A stretch of 64,000 bases of DNA from Sphingomonas sp. BAUL-RG-20F-R05-02 (GCF_022662305.1 NZ_JAKNQH010000002.1:310001-374000), one strand, 5' to 3'. Positions 9,462 to 20,399 are shown, counted from the first letter of the stretch. Notes: generated from the sequence alone by a model not told the origin. A program made the numbers and translations.

Positions 9462-12395
9462 TCAGTTCTTGCGTGTGCGGCGGATTTCACCACGTACGTT
9501 GTGCCCAAGCGCCTCAGCGACGAGCGCGCCCTGCTCGACCAGGTGGCGCTTCATCAAGCCCGTGGCGGGCGAAGCCGACGCCGCACGGCCCGCATAACGC
9601 GGACGCTGCGCGATGCCACCGGCGGCGACCAGACACTCCTCGATGAACGGCTCGACGAAGAACCACGCGCCGTTGTTCTTCGGCTCTTCCTGCGCCCACA
9701 CCACCGTTTCGAGGTTCGGCATCGCCTTCAGCCGCGCGGTCAGCGCCTCGCTTGCGAACGGATAGATCTGCTCGACACGGACGATCGCGGTGTTCTTGTC
9801 GCCGGCGGCATCGCGCGCCTCGATCAGGTCGTACGCGACCTTGCCCGTGCACAGCACCAGCCGCGTCACATCCGCGTCCGCCGGTGCCGACGGATCGGAC
9901 AGCAACCGGTGGAAGTGGCTGTCGCCGAGGAAGTCAGCGGTCTTCGAAACCGCGAGCTTGTGACGGAGCAGCGACTTGGGCGTGAACACCACCAGTGGTT
10001 TGCGGAACGGCCGGTGCATCTGCCGGCGCAGAAGATGATAGTAGTTGGCCGGCGTGGTGCAGTTCGCGATCTGGATATTGTCCTGCGCGCACAGTTGCAG
10101 GAACCGCTCCATCCGTGCCGAGCTATGCTCTGGCCCCTGCCCCTCGTACCCGTGCGGCAGCAGCATGACGAGACCGTTGGCGCGGAGCCACTTGCTCTCG
10201 CCAGAGGCTATGAACTGATCGATCATGATCTGCGCGCCGTTGGCAAAATCGCCGAACTGCGCTTCCCACAATACCAAGGTCTTCGGATCGGCGAGCGCAT
10301 AGCCGTACTCGAAACCGAGCACACCATATTCGCTGAGCGGCGAATCGAGCACCTCGAAATTGCCATGCGGAATGGTCTCGAGTGGACGATACTTATGCTC
10401 GTCGGTCTGGTCGGTCCACACCGCGTGGCGCTGGCTGAACGTACCACGCCCGGAGTCCTGCCCGGACAGGCGCACGCCATATCCTTCCGACAACAGCGAC
10501 CCGAACGCGAGCGCCTCGCCGGTCGCCCAGTCGAAGCCGGCACCGTTACGGAACATCTCGCGCTTGGCATCGATGACACGCGCCAGCGTCTTGTGAACGG
10601 TGAGGTCCTCAGGGATGGTCGTGAGCGTGCGACCAAGCGAATCGAACAGCTTCTGCTCGATACCGGTCTCGACGCTGCGCCGCGTGGTTTCCGCATCGAC
10701 CGGGGCATGCAGGCCCGACCAGCGACCGGCGAACCAGTCCGCCTTGTTGGGCTTGTACGAAGCGCCCGCCTCGAACTCGCCTTCCAGCAGCGTGGTGAAG
10801 TCGTTCACCGCACCGTCGATCCAGGCGCGATCGACCACTTTCTGCTCGATCAGCTTGGAACCATAGATTTCGCTGACCGGCGGATGCTGGCGGATCTGCG
10901 CGTACATCAGCGGCTGCGTGAAGCCCGGCTCGTCGCCCTCGTTATGACCGAAGCGGCGATAGCACCACATGTCGATCACCACGTCGCGGTGGAACTGCTG
11001 ACGGAACTCGATCGCCATCTTGGTGGCGAAGGTCACCGCCTCGGGATCGTCACCGTTGACGTGGAAGATCGGCGCCTGCACGCCCTTCGCCACATCGCTC
11101 GGGTACGGGGAGGAGCGCGCATATTGCGGGCTGGTGGTGAAGCCGATCTGGTTGTTGATGATGAAGTGCAGGCAACCACCCGTGTTGTAGCCGCGAATGC
11201 CGGAGAAGCCGAGGCACTCCCAAACGATGCCCTGCCCGGCGAACGCGGCGTCGCCGTGGATTAGCACCGGCAGCGATGCGGTGTGCGTTTCGAGATCACC
11301 CGCGATCGTCTGGATCGCGCGCGTCTTGCCGAGCACGACCGGGTCTTCGGCCTCGAGGTGCGACGGGTTGGCGACCAGCGACATATGCACGCTGATCCCG
11401 TCGAACTCACGGTCGGTAGAGGTGCCGAGGTGATATTTCACGTCGCCCGAGCCTGCCACATCGTCGGGATTATCCGACCCGCCGCCGAATTCGTGGAAGA
11501 TCACGCGGAACGGCTTCGCCATCACGTTCGACAGCACGTTCAGACGGCCGCGATGCGCCATGCCGAACACGAGTTCCCGCACGCCGAGCGCGCCGCCATA
11601 TTTGATGACGCTTTCCAGCGCCGGGATCATGCTTTCGCCGCCGTCCAGCCCGAAACGCTTGGTGCCGACGTACTTCTTGCCGCAGAACCGCTCCCACTGC
11701 TCGGCTTCGATCACCTTGTTGAGGATCGCCTTCTTGCCGACGTCGGTGAACTCGATCGCCTTGTCCTGACCTTCCATGCGGTCCTGCAGGAAGCGACGCT
11801 CCTCGACATCGGCGATGTGCATGTATTCTAGGCCGACGTTCCCGCAGTAATTGGCGCGCAACGTCGCGACGATGTCGCGCACGGTCGCCCATTCCAGGCC
11901 AAGCGTGCCGCCCATATAGACCTTGCGGTCGAGGTCGGCGCCCGAGAAGCCGTGATATTCCGGGGTCAGATCGGCGGGCAGCTCGCGCTTGGAGAGACCG
12001 AGCGGGTCGAGCGTCGCGGCGAGATGACCGCGCACGCGGTAGGTGCGAACCAGCAGCATCGCACGGATCGAATCAGCGGCGGCGCGAACGATGTCGGCTT
12101 CCGAAGCCGGCGCGGCCGGTGCCGCAGCAGGCCTAGCACCGCCCTTGGCAGGCTTGGGCGCGGGCTCCATCTGGGTGGGGTCGAGCGCCGCGGTAAGGTC
12201 GTCGGTGCTGGCGAGCGGCCAGTTCGAGCGTTCCCAGCTCGGGCTCTGCGCGGCGCCGTCGAGACCCTCGAACAGGCCGCGCCATGCCGGCTCGACGCTT
12301 TCGGGGGAGGTCTTGTACCGCGCGTAAAGCGAATCGATAAATGCGGGGCTTACGCCGGCTGCAATGTCACCGAAATCCTGGCCTTCGAAGCCCAT
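9462..12395 (-). CDS. sucA: 2-oxoglutarate dehydrogenase E1 component
   Basis: 977 residues. It carries the N-terminal E1 motif (GVSPAFIDSLYARYK), the thiamine-diphosphate elements HRGRLNVL and GDAAFAGQG...NNQIGFTT, and the C-terminal transketolase-like domain (YGVLGFEYGYAL). It decarboxylates 2-oxoglutarate and succinylates the E2 lipoyl group. An ATG five codons upstream (12410) is possible. The start at 12395 is preferred because aaggat sits about 8 bases before it, inside the extra codons. Between sucD and odhB in the operon. Confidence 0.96.
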   Translation of the reverse strand: MGFEGQDFGDIAAGVSPAFIDSLYARYKTSPESVEPAWRGLFEGLDGAAQSPSWERSNWPLASTDDLTAALDPTQMEPAPKPAKGGARPAAAPAAPASEADIVRAAADSIRAMLLVRTYRVRGHLAATLDPLGLSKRELPADLTPEYHGFSGADLDRKVYMGGTLGLEWATVRDIVATLRANYCGNVGLEYMHIADVEERRFLQDRMEGQDKAIEFTDVGKKAILNKVIEAEQWERFCGKKYVGTKRFGLDGGESMIPALESVIKYGGALGVRELVFGMAHRGRLNVLSNVMAKPFRVIFHEFGGGSDNPDDVAGSGDVKYHLGTSTDREFDGISVHMSLVANPSHLEAEDPVVLGKTRAIQTIAGDLETHTASLPVLIHGDAAFAGQGIVWECLGFSGIRGYNTGGCLHFIINNQIGFTTSPQYARSSPYPSDVAKGVQAPIFHVNGDDPEAVTFATKMAIEFRQQFHRDVVIDMWCYRRFGHNEGDEPGFTQPLMYAQIRQHPPVSEIYGSKLIEQKVVDRAWIDGAVNDFTTLLEGEFEAGASYKPNKADWFAGRWSGLHAPVDAETTRRSVETGIEQKLFDSLGRTLTTIPEDLTVHKTLARVIDAKREMFRNGAGFDWATGEALAFGSLLSEGYGVRLSGQDSGRGTFSQRHAVWTDQTDEHKYRPLETIPHGNFEVLDSPLSEYGVLGFEYGYALADPKTLVLWEAQFGDFANGAQIMIDQFIASGESKWLRANGLVMLLPHGYEGQGPEHSSARMERFLQLCAQDNIQIANCTTPANYYHLLRRQMHRPFRKPLVVFTPKSLLRHKLAVSKTADFLGDSHFHRLLSDPSAPADADVTRLVLCTGKVAYDLIEARDAAGDKNTAIVRVEQIYPFASEALTARLKAMPNLETVVWAQEEPKNNGAWFFVEPFIEECLVAAGGIAQRPRYAGRAASASPATGLMKRHLVEQGALVAEALGHNVRGEIRRTRKN

Positions 12396-12506
12396 CGGAC
12401 TATCCTTCATTCCGCCGGCGGAGGGCCGGAGCCGTCAACACATATAAGCACGCCTGCCACGCCCCGCACCGTGGCCGCCCCGACGATCCCGCCGGGGCGA
12501 CATGCC

Positions 12507-13391
12507 TTAACCCTTCAGAACCGAAACCAGCGTCTCGCCGAGCAGCGAGGGGCTGTCGGCGACCTTGATGCCGGCCGCTTCCATCGCCGCGATCTTGTCC
12601 TCGGCGCCGCCCTGGCCGCCCGAGACGATCGCACCGGCATGGCCCATGCGACGACCCGGAGGCGCGGTGCGGCCCGCGATGAAGCCGGCCATCGGCTTCT
12701 TGCGGCCACGCTTGGCCTCGTCACGCAGGAACTGTGCCGCCTCTTCTTCCGCCGAACCGCCGATCTCGCCGATCATGATGATCGACTGGGTGGCGTCATC
12801 GGCGAGGAACAGTTCCAGCACGTCGATGAAGTTGGTGCCGTTGACCGGATCGCCGCCAATGCCGACAGCCGTGGTCTGGCCAAGGCCTGCGTTAGTGGTC
12901 TGGAACACCGCCTCATAGGTGAGCGTGCCCGAGCGCGATACGACGCCGACCGAACCCTTGGAGAAGATGTTGCCCGGCATGATGCCGATCTTGCACTCGT
13001 TCGGGGTCAGCACGCCGGGGCAGTTCGGCCCGATCAGCCGCGACTTCGAACCCGACAGCGCGCGCTTCACCTTGACCATGTCAAGCACCGGGATGCCCTC
13101 GGTGATGCAGACGATCAGTGGGATCTCGGCGTCGATCGCCTCCAGGATCGAATCGGCGGCGAAGGGCGGCGGCACGTAGATGACCGAGGCATCAGCGCCG
13201 GTCTTGGTCTTGGCTTCCAGCACGGTATTGAACACCGGCAGGTCGAGATGGGTGGTGCCGCCCTTGCCCGGCGTTACGCCACCGACCATCTGCGTGCCGT
13301 AAGCAAGCGCGGTCTGCGTGTGGAAGCTGCCGGTCTCACCGGTCATGCCCTGAGTGATGACCTTGGTGTTCTTGTCGACGAGAATGCTCAT
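12507..13391 (-). CDS. sucD: Succinate-CoA ligase, alpha subunit
   Basis: 294 residues. The N-terminal CoA-binding fold ([12 protein letters not shown]) leads to the active-site phospho-histidine in [17 protein letters not shown]. It forms succinate and ATP or GTP from succinyl-CoA with the beta subunit SucC. SucC is not encoded beside it: only 59 bases separate this gene from mdh upstream and 111 from sucA downstream. aagga precedes the ATG. The beta subunit must be elsewhere on the chromosome. Confidence 0.96.
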   Translation of the reverse strand: MSILVDKNTKVITQGMTGETGSFHTQTALAYGTQMVGGVTPGKGGTTHLDLPVFNTVLEAKTKTGADASVIYVPPPFAADSILEAIDAEIPLIVCITEGIPVLDMVKVKRALSGSKSRLIGPNCPGVLTPNECKIGIMPGNIFSKGSVGVVSRSGTLTYEAVFQTTNAGLGQTTAVGIGGDPVNGTNFIDVLELFLADDATQSIIMIGEIGGSAEEEAAQFLRDEAKRGRKKPMAGFIAGRTAPPGRRMGHAGAIVSGGQGGAEDKIAAMEAAGIKVADSPSLLGETLVSVLKG

Positions 13392-13450
13392 GCGGCACGG
13401 TTCCTTGTGTCGAGGCAGTTAGACGCGGGCGCTGCGACCCGCGCCGCAAA

Positions 13451-14509
<1,059 letters not shown>

Positions 14510-14533
14510 CTAAAGGATTGCCGGGAAGGCTAA

Positions 14534-14851
14534 TTAATGCAAATCATTCGCAGTTGCATTATGCTGCTCGGCGGTGTCGACGTAACGCCGCTCGCCAGTC
14601 ACCGCATCGAACCATACCTCCATCACGCGGCCCGATGCGTCATCGACAAACCGCTCCGGCATCTCTCGCCAAGTGCTGCCGGTCGGCTGTCGCCGCGCTG
14701 CGCCGTAACGCGCGCGTTCGAACAGGATGCCGAACAGCGCCACCCCGGTCCAGACCAGCAGCGGCCACTGGAGCGGCACGAACGACACGACGATCAATGC
14801 GGCGGTGAAAGCCAGCATCGCCGCAACGAGCACCAGCGTGCGCAGCATCAC
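14534..14851 (-). CDS. Small two-helix membrane protein of unknown function
   Basis: 105 residues. Two adjacent hydrophobic segments occupy about residues 1-45 (TLVLVAAMLAFTAALIVVSF and LLVWTGVALFGILF). A soluble tail follows with a short segment FVDDASGRVMEVWFDAVTGERRYVD that reads like a small beta meander. The start overlaps the stop of the YbjQ-like gene by 4 bases (ATGA), so the two are probably co-translated. I do not recognise the family. Confidence 0.6.
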   Translation of the reverse strand: MMLRTLVLVAAMLAFTAALIVVSFVPLQWPLLVWTGVALFGILFERARYGAARRQPTGSTWREMPERFVDDASGRVMEVWFDAVTGERRYVDTAEQHNATANDLH

Positions 14852-15174
14852 TCAGGCGCCGGATCGAGGATGACGGCAGTACCGTAGGCGACGACCTCGT
14901 TCATCGACTGTGCGATCTCGCCCGAGTCGAAGCGCATCATTACGATGGCGTTCGCGCCCATCAGCGTGGCGTTCTGCACCATCCGGTCGATCGCGTGGCG
15001 GCGGGTGTCCTCGATCAGCCGGGTGTATTCAGGGATTTCGCCGCCGACGATCGAGCGCAGCGAAGCGGTGATGTTGCCGCCCAGGCCCCGGCTACGCACG
15101 ACGACGCCGAACACCTGCCCAAGCGTGACGCGGACCGTGTGATTGGGGACGGTCTCGGTGGTGGTGACGAGCAT
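14848..15174 (-). CDS. YbjQ/UPF0145 family protein
   Basis: 108 residues, the standard length. Family features include TTTETVPNHTVRVTLGQVFGVVVRSR at the N-terminus, ALR-like helix residues around DTRRHAIDRMVQNATLMGANAIVMMRFD, and a C-terminal strand ending EVVAYGTAVIL. Structures in this family are pentameric rings and the family is sometimes labelled heavy-metal binding, but function is unproven. Coupled by 4-base overlap to the membrane protein downstream, which may anchor it. Confidence 0.8.
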   Translation of the reverse strand: MLVTTTETVPNHTVRVTLGQVFGVVVRSRGLGGNITASLRSIVGGEIPEYTRLIEDTRRHAIDRMVQNATLMGANAIVMMRFDSGEIAQSMNEVVAYGTAVILDPAPE

Positions 15175-15243
15175 GGCATCCTCCCGGTGTTCGCGCGGCA
15201 GGATAACAGGTGGAGCGGATCGTAACAGATGCGCCGTGATGGG

Positions 15244-16365
15244 CTACGTCGCCCCCGCCGAACCATGCCCCTGCGCGAGATAGTCTTCGGAACGCATTTC
15301 CTCCAGCCGGCTGACGGTGCGGTCGAACTCGAAGCGGCCGTCGCCCTTTTCGTATAGCTGGTCCGGCTCGGCGTCGGCTGCGGCGAGCAGCTTGACCTTG
15401 TGCTCGTACAGCGCGTCGATCAGCGCCACGAAACGGGCGGCCTCGTTGCGGTTTTCCGGGCCGAGCTTGGGGATGCCGACTAGAATGACGGTATGGTAAC
15501 GTCTTGCGATTGCCAGATAATCGGCGGCACCCCGAGCCTCGCCGCAGAGCCGTTTGAACGAAAACACCGCGACGCCCTTGATGCTTTTCGGCACATGCAG
15601 CGTGCGGCCGCCTTCGACCCGAATGTCCTCGGCCGGCACGTGCGCCCGGTCCTCGACAGGGAAGTCGGTTAGACGGAAGAAATCGCCCGATAACAGGTCG
15701 GTAGCCTTGGCGCCGTTGGGGACCAGCCACGTGTCGATCGCGCCCAGCCGATCACGGCGGTAATCGACCGGTCCGTTCAACGTCAGCACGTCGAGCTGCG
15801 TCTCGATCAGGTCGATGAACGGTAGAAAATGTTCGCGGTTGAGGCCATCCTTGTAGAGATCGCGGGGCGTCCGGTTCGACGTCGTCACCACCGTCACGCC
15901 TTCGGCCAGCAACTGCGTGAACAGTCGCGACAGGATCATCGCATCGGGACTGTTCGTCACCATGATCTCATCGAACGCCAGCACACGCGTTTCTTCGGCG
16001 ATTCCGCGCGCAGCAGGGACGATCGGGTCGCCGACTTCCTTTCTACGCTCGGCGGCGATACGCTGGTGGACCTCCAGCATGAATTCGGAGAAGTGCACCC
16101 GGCGCTTGCGACGGATGTCGAGTTTGTTGAAGAACAGGTCCATCAACATCGATTTGCCGCGCCCGACGCCACCCCAGATATAGAGGCCACGCACCGGATC
16201 GGGCTTGCGCCCCAGCAGCTTCCACAGCGTGGAACCCTTGCGCGGAACCGCCTCCAGCGCGACGGCTAACGCATCCAAACGCGCGGCAACCGCAGCTTGT
16301 TCGGCGTCGACGCGCAATTCGCCGGAGGCAACGAGCGCTTTGTAGCGAGCTAAAACGCCGGTCAT
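15244..16365 (-). CDS. zapE: Cell division protein ZapE / AFG1-like AAA ATPase
   Basis: 373 residues. Walker A is GGVGRGKSMLMD and Walker B is VLAFDEIMVTNS, with an arginine-rich segment after them. The overall length and the N-terminal helix match the ZapE/AFG1 family of P-loop ATPases, which in E. coli acts at the Z-ring and in mitochondria in respiratory-complex quality control. The start at 16365 overlaps the stop of the thioesterase gene by 4 bases. The open frame continues upstream only as a shadow of that gene. Its proximity to sdhB and mdh is common in alphaproteobacteria. Confidence 0.9.
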   Translation of the reverse strand: MTGVLARYKALVASGELRVDAEQAAVAARLDALAVALEAVPRKGSTLWKLLGRKPDPVRGLYIWGGVGRGKSMLMDLFFNKLDIRRKRRVHFSEFMLEVHQRIAAERRKEVGDPIVPAARGIAEETRVLAFDEIMVTNSPDAMILSRLFTQLLAEGVTVVTTSNRTPRDLYKDGLNREHFLPFIDLIETQLDVLTLNGPVDYRRDRLGAIDTWLVPNGAKATDLLSGDFFRLTDFPVEDRAHVPAEDIRVEGGRTLHVPKSIKGVAVFSFKRLCGEARGAADYLAIARRYHTVILVGIPKLGPENRNEAARFVALIDALYEHKVKLLAAADAEPDQLYEKGDGRFEFDRTVSRLEEMRSEDYLAQGHGSAGAT

Positions 16366-16817
16366 GCCGTGACCTTGCGCAAGGTGCCGGTAAAGCTGGC
16401 GATCACCGGCTCGTCCTCCTGCACCAGCAGACCACGCAGGAACAGCAGCCGGCCGGTTTCGCGGAGCAGTTCGATCCGCGCCTCCAACATTCGGTCGAGT
16501 CGGCCGGCGCTGATGAACTGCGTCGCGAGGTCGACCGTCACGCCGCTCGCCGCGCCGCGTGCGCCGAGCGCGTAGGCACCCGCGAACAGCGCGATGTCGA
16601 TGAAGCCCAGCGCCGCGCCGCCGTGCAGCGCGCCGTGGAAATTGCCGTGGCCGGCACCGGGCCGCATCCGGACCCGCGCGGTGTCGGCCTCGACGCGCAC
16701 CCACAGCGCGCCGAAACTGGCGTTGTAGGTCGACGGGTCACCGCCGCGCCACACCATCCAGCCGGGCTGATCGGGATCGTCGACCGCCGCGAAGGCACCA
16801 CCCGTAGCGTCGGTCAC
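16362..16817 (-). CDS. PaaI-type hotdog-fold thioesterase
   Basis: 151 residues. The segment GNFHGALHGGAALGFIDIAL is the hotdog central helix with the catalytic Gly-Gly/Asp arrangement of PaaI/acyl-CoA thioesterases, and VTVDLATQFIS is the characteristic beta strand. It probably hydrolyses an acyl- or aryl-CoA. The substrate is not indicated by the neighbours (sdhB 1 base upstream, zapE overlapping downstream), so it is likely just part of the sdhB-led transcript. Confidence 0.85.
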   Translation of the reverse strand: MTDATGGAFAAVDDPDQPGWMVWRGGDPSTYNASFGALWVRVEADTARVRMRPGAGHGNFHGALHGGAALGFIDIALFAGAYALGARGAASGVTVDLATQFISAGRLDRMLEARIELLRETGRLLFLRGLLVQEDEPVIASFTGTLRKVTA

Positions 16818-16818
16818 C

Positions 16819-17604
16819 TTACAGCGCGCGCTCGACTTCCATCTTCTTGATTTCGGCGATCGCCTTGGCGGGGTTGAGACCCTTCGGGCAGACGTTCGCG
16901 CAGTTCATGATCGTGTGGCAGCGATACAGGCGGAACGGATCCTCCAGCTCGTCGAGCCGCTCACCGGTCATCTCGTCGCGGCTGTCGGCGAGCCAGCGAT
17001 AGGCCTGCAACAGGATCGCCGGCCCCAAGAACTTGTCGCTGTTCCACCAGTAGCTCGGGCACGAGGTCGAACAGCACGCGCACAGGATGCACTCGTACAA
17101 GCCGTCGAGCTTCTCGCGGTCTTCCGGGGACTGAAGCCGCTCCTTGCCGGCGGGCGGCGGGGTGACGGTTTGCAGCCACGGCTTAATCGACGAATATTGC
17201 GCGTAGAAGTGCGTGAAATCGGGGACGAGATCCTTGATGACGTCCATGTGCGGCAGCGGCGTGATGCGGATGTCGCCGCGAATATCCTCGATCGCCGTCG
17301 TGCAGGCGAGGCCGTTCTTGCCGTCCATGTTCATCGCGCACGAGCCACAAATGCCCTCGCGACAGGAGCGGCGGAAGGTGAGCGAGGAATCCTGCTCCGA
17401 CTTCATCTTGATGAGCGCATCGAGCACCATCGGCCCGCACGAATCGAGATCGATCTCGAACGTGTCGTAGCGCGGGTTCTCGCCGGTGTCGGGATCGTAG
17501 CGGTAGATCTTGAATTTCTTGACCCGTTTCGCCTCCGCGCCCGCTGCGTGAACCTTGCCGTTCGCCTTGGGCTTGCTGTTCGCGGGGAGGAAGAATTCGG
17601 CCAT
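16819..17604 (-). CDS. sdhB: Succinate dehydrogenase iron-sulfur subunit
   Basis: 261 residues. Three cluster motifs are intact: [15 protein letters not shown] for [2Fe-2S], [16 protein letters not shown] and [17 protein letters not shown] for [4Fe-4S] and [3Fe-4S]. It carries electrons from FAD in SdhA to ubiquinone at SdhCD. The start MAEFFLPAN at 17604 is preferred; the frame runs 28 codons further up but into unlikely Cys-rich sequence. The other subunits lie about 5.1 kb away on the same strand, with oppositely oriented genes between, so sdhB needs its own promoter in the gap upstream. Confidence 0.96.
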   Translation of the reverse strand: MAEFFLPANSKPKANGKVHAAGAEAKRVKKFKIYRYDPDTGENPRYDTFEIDLDSCGPMVLDALIKMKSEQDSSLTFRRSCREGICGSCAMNMDGKNGLACTTAIEDIRGDIRITPLPHMDVIKDLVPDFTHFYAQYSSIKPWLQTVTPPPAGKERLQSPEDREKLDGLYECILCACCSTSCPSYWWNSDKFLGPAILLQAYRWLADSRDEMTGERLDELEDPFRLYRCHTIMNCANVCPKGLNPAKAIAEIKKMEVERAL

Positions 17605-17905
17605 TACAATCGGTGTCCCGTGGCTGGTGTGCGCCGAGGCGCAAAGGGCTTTGCACATGCCGTTACACAAGCACGCGCCGCGTCGCAAACATTAGCTGCC
17701 GAGACCCGTGCGGCAGCAGCAATGGTTTCGCCTGCGCAAGGAAAACTTGCTGCATCTGGCAAGATATTGAAATGGTGTCGCATTCACCTTCACACAAGGG
17801 AAGCGCCAGCAGAGCGACCCGTTGATCGCACCGCAGCCGCGCCCATTTTCGCCGCAGCGCGGAAAGACCCGTCTCGTGCCGGGCCTGCGCATAGGGATGT
17901 TTTCC
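17605..17905 (+). other. Divergent intergenic region sdhB / SDR, 301 bases
   Basis: No convincing gene. The sequence is clearly more AT-rich than its neighbours around 17740-17800 (for example gatattgaaatgg), consistent with promoters for both directions. A small inverted repeat, cttgc...gcaag, lies near 17748-17765. No riboswitch or RNA gene was recognised. Confidence 0.4.
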
Positions 17906-18649
17906 ATGAGCAACAGACTCGAAGGCAAGAAGGCGATCGTCACCGGCGGCTCGCGCGGGATCGGCGCAGCGATCGCCAGGCGACTCGCCGCCGAAGGCGC
18001 CGACGTCGCCATCACCTATGGCGGCAACGAGGCCGCGGCCAACCTGACCGTGGCGGCGATCACCACCGCCGGGCGCAAGGGTCATGCGATCCAGGCCGAC
18101 GCCGGCAACGCCGACGCGCAAGCCGCCGCGATCGGGCAGGCGATCGACACGCTTGGTGGGCTCGACATCCTCGTCCACAACGCCGGCGTGTTCGAGATGG
18201 CACCGGTCGACCAGAGCGACAACGCCGCGTTCGAGCGGATCTTCGCGGTCAACGTGACCGGCGTGCAGGCCGGCACCGCCGCCGCCGCGCCCCGCATCAG
18301 CGATGGCGGCCGCATCATCATCATCGGCAGCATCAATGCGCACAGCGCGATCGCACCCGGCCTCGCCCCGTACGGCGCGTCCAAGGCGGCGGTGGCGGGA
18401 CTGGCGCGCGGGTGGGCGCGCGATCTCGCGAGCCGGGGCATCCTCGTTAACGTCGTGCAGCCCGGGCCAGTCGATACCGACATGAACCCCGCCGATGGCG
18501 CGATGGCGGCACAGTTCACGCAGATGATCCCGATCGGCCGCTACGGCCGCGCCGACGAGATTGCGTCGATCACCGCCTTCTTGGCCAGCGACGAGGCGTC
18601 GTTCATCACCGGCACTACCATCGACGTCGACGGTGGCCTGTCGGCGTAA
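17906..18649 (+). CDS. SDR family oxidoreductase (3-oxoacyl-ACP reductase-like)
   Basis: 247 residues. The nucleotide-binding motif is TGGSRGIGAAIARRL, followed by HNAGVFEM and the catalytic Ser (IIIIGSINAH), Tyr and Lys (YGASKAAV). The C-terminal FITGTTIDVDGGLSA is the classical FabG-like ending. It reduces a ketone with NAD(P)H, but the substrate cannot be told. The start MSNRLEGKKAIV at 17906 has agggat about 9 bases upstream; the ATG at 17897 is too close to that site. It runs opposite to sdhB, within the block that splits the sdh genes. Confidence 0.85.
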   Translation: MSNRLEGKKAIVTGGSRGIGAAIARRLAAEGADVAITYGGNEAAANLTVAAITTAGRKGHAIQADAGNADAQAAAIGQAIDTLGGLDILVHNAGVFEMAPVDQSDNAAFERIFAVNVTGVQAGTAAAAPRISDGGRIIIIGSINAHSAIAPGLAPYGASKAAVAGLARGWARDLASRGILVNVVQPGPVDTDMNPADGAMAAQFTQMIPIGRYGRADEIASITAFLASDEASFITGTTIDVDGGLSA

Positions 18650-18659
18650 GATCGTCGCT

Positions 18660-19220
18660 TCAGATCACGTCGAGAACGAGGCCGAGGTCGCGCGCTTCCT
18701 CGGCCTCGATATACCAGTTGTAGGGCGCCTTCTCCCGCAGCGTCTCGAAATCGACCTGGCTGCCCCTTACCAGATCGCGGAAGCCCTCCTCCTCGATGCG
18801 GATCGACTCCTCGATTTCGTGCAGTGTCGCCTTGATGGTGGCGACGCAGGTGCGCAGCGGCCCCTTGATCTCGAGCGTCTTGGTGAGTTGCCGTTCGTGG
18901 AACATCAGCCGCGTGCGCCGCGTCAGGAAGCGGCGATCGACCGGGAAGGCCGACATCAGCGTGGCGCCCGCCGAATATACGGCGACCTTGCCGAGGAACA
19001 GGATTTCGCGACCGGTATAGTCCGCGATCAGCCGGATATCGTCAGCCATGGTGCGCGCCACCTCCGGGTCACCGCCGAGCGTGGTGAGCGCGAGGACGAG
19101 CGTCCCTTCCTGTGGGCAGCCATCAAGCTGCTGGCGGAACAGCGTGTACATATCATCGTCGATCGTACCGGACAGACGTATGTGCGGCTTGGCAAGCAGG
19201 GGGTAGCGGATATCGTTCAT
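18660..19220 (-). CDS. ClpP-like serine peptidase (S14 family)
   Basis: 186 residues. The ClpP fold is recognisable: LTTLGGDPEVARTMADDIR (oxyanion glycines), a nucleophile-elbow segment GKVAVYSAGATLMSAFP with the likely catalytic Ser, and RLMFHERQL with the catalytic His. It is shorter and divergent from housekeeping ClpP, lacks the usual N-terminal propeptide, and stands alone with no ClpX. This resembles the stand-alone ClpP-like proteases annotated in many alphaproteobacteria. Start at 19220 (MNDIRYPLL) chosen because the frame upstream overlaps the C13 gene. It probably follows that gene in one transcript (85 bases between). Confidence 0.75.
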   Translation of the reverse strand: MNDIRYPLLAKPHIRLSGTIDDDMYTLFRQQLDGCPQEGTLVLALTTLGGDPEVARTMADDIRLIADYTGREILFLGKVAVYSAGATLMSAFPVDRRFLTRRTRLMFHERQLTKTLEIKGPLRTCVATIKATLHEIEESIRIEEEGFRDLVRGSQVDFETLREKAPYNWYIEAEEARDLGLVLDVI

Positions 19221-19305
19221 GGCGCGCGTAACCGCTGCGCGCAGTGTGAGTTCCACATGCCGGACAGTTTGGTAGAGTTGCGCCCCGTCAGCTTCGAGCG
19301 GTGCG

Positions 19306-20286
19306 CTATGGCCCCTTGCGCGTGAACAGGCTCGTCGCGGGCCGACCAACCGGCGTGCCCGCCACCTTCGGCACGCCGCGATCTAGCACGCTCAGCCACC
19401 GCGCCGCCCGCGCGCCGATCGCAAGTTGCGGGTTGGAGGCACGCAATTTGCCCTGCCGCTCCCATTTGGCGATCGTCGCGATCGCCTCCTTGGCCGCCGC
19501 CGCGAACGGCTGGTCCTTGCGCAGTGCGTGGTTGACGAGCGCATCGCCGAAGAACGTCCAGTCGCTGTCCGCCTCGCACCCGAACGACGAGCGGTCGGCA
19601 GCGGCGGCGGTCATCACCACGCCGTCCGGCTCGGCGAGTTTGGGCACGAACACGCCCGCGTAACACGCGCTGACGATGACCAACCGCCGCTTGATCCCTA
19701 GCCCGTCGAGCATCGCCGCAAGCCGCACCGGCGCGATCGTGCCGACACCGGCGTCGCCATCCTGATAGACGATACCGTAATCCGCGCCGTGGCTGGTGGT
19801 GTAGAGGACGAGCACGTCTTCCTTCTTGTCCATCACCTCGGCGATGCGAGCGAGTGCCGCCGCGATATTGTCGGGGGAGCCGCGCGCCAGCGTGTCGGTA
19901 CCGTGACCATCGGGTCCGCCCAATACGATAGTGTGACCGGCCGCGTCGTAGCGGCGCGTCAGCACCTTCGCCGCCTCGCGCGCTTCCCGCCCGAACACCG
20001 CATCGCTGTCGAGCCCCGCCACCAGCACATAGGCATCGACCACGCCCTTGCGCTGCGGCTGCACGCCGGCGAGCGCGCGGTCGAGCCGGCGATGCTCGGC
20101 AAGCTGCCATTCGGGCGAGCGCGCATGTTCGAATTGGAACCCCTGCGCGGTATATTGCCCGAATTCGTCGTCATCCTGTTCGGCCGCGACCGGCTTTTTG
20201 GCCGGCGCCCTGGTTTGCGCCGACGCCGCGACCGACAGCACCAGCGCCGACGCGAAAAGCCACTCGAATGAACGCCGTACACGCAT
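19306..20286 (-). CDS. Exported C13 (legumain/caspase-like) cysteine peptidase
   Basis: 326 residues. An N-terminal signal peptide (RRSFEWLFASALVLSVAASAQ) is followed by a clan CD domain with the catalytic dyad: His in LYTTSHGAD and Cys in IVSACYAGVF. Between them lies the strand-helix alternation expected of the caspase fold (VDAYVLVAGLDSD, HTIVLGGPDGHGTDT). Pfam's Peptidase_C13 family has periplasmic members in alphaproteobacteria with no assigned role. The start at 20286 places the positively charged n-region correctly; the longer frame would add 19 residues. Divergent from the CocE hydrolase. Its substrate is unknown. Confidence 0.8.
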   Translation of the reverse strand: MRVRRSFEWLFASALVLSVAASAQTRAPAKKPVAAEQDDDEFGQYTAQGFQFEHARSPEWQLAEHRRLDRALAGVQPQRKGVVDAYVLVAGLDSDAVFGREAREAAKVLTRRYDAAGHTIVLGGPDGHGTDTLARGSPDNIAAALARIAEVMDKKEDVLVLYTTSHGADYGIVYQDGDAGVGTIAPVRLAAMLDGLGIKRRLVIVSACYAGVFVPKLAEPDGVVMTAAAADRSSFGCEADSDWTFFGDALVNHALRKDQPFAAAAKEAIATIAKWERQGKLRASNPQLAIGARAARWLSVLDRGVPKVAGTPVGRPATSLFTRKGP

Positions 20287-20399
20287 CGGGATATCCTGCC
20301 GGGAGAAGCGGCGATGCTCACTCGCGCGCGAGCCCCAAGTCAATGCGGATTACAGTTGAAACAAAGTTGCTTCCCGCTCTACGCCGTCACCATCACCTC

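Noticed and set aside
8601-11264. 887-codon plus-strand ORF opposite odhB/sucA
   Set aside because: Antisense shadow crossing two well-supported genes.
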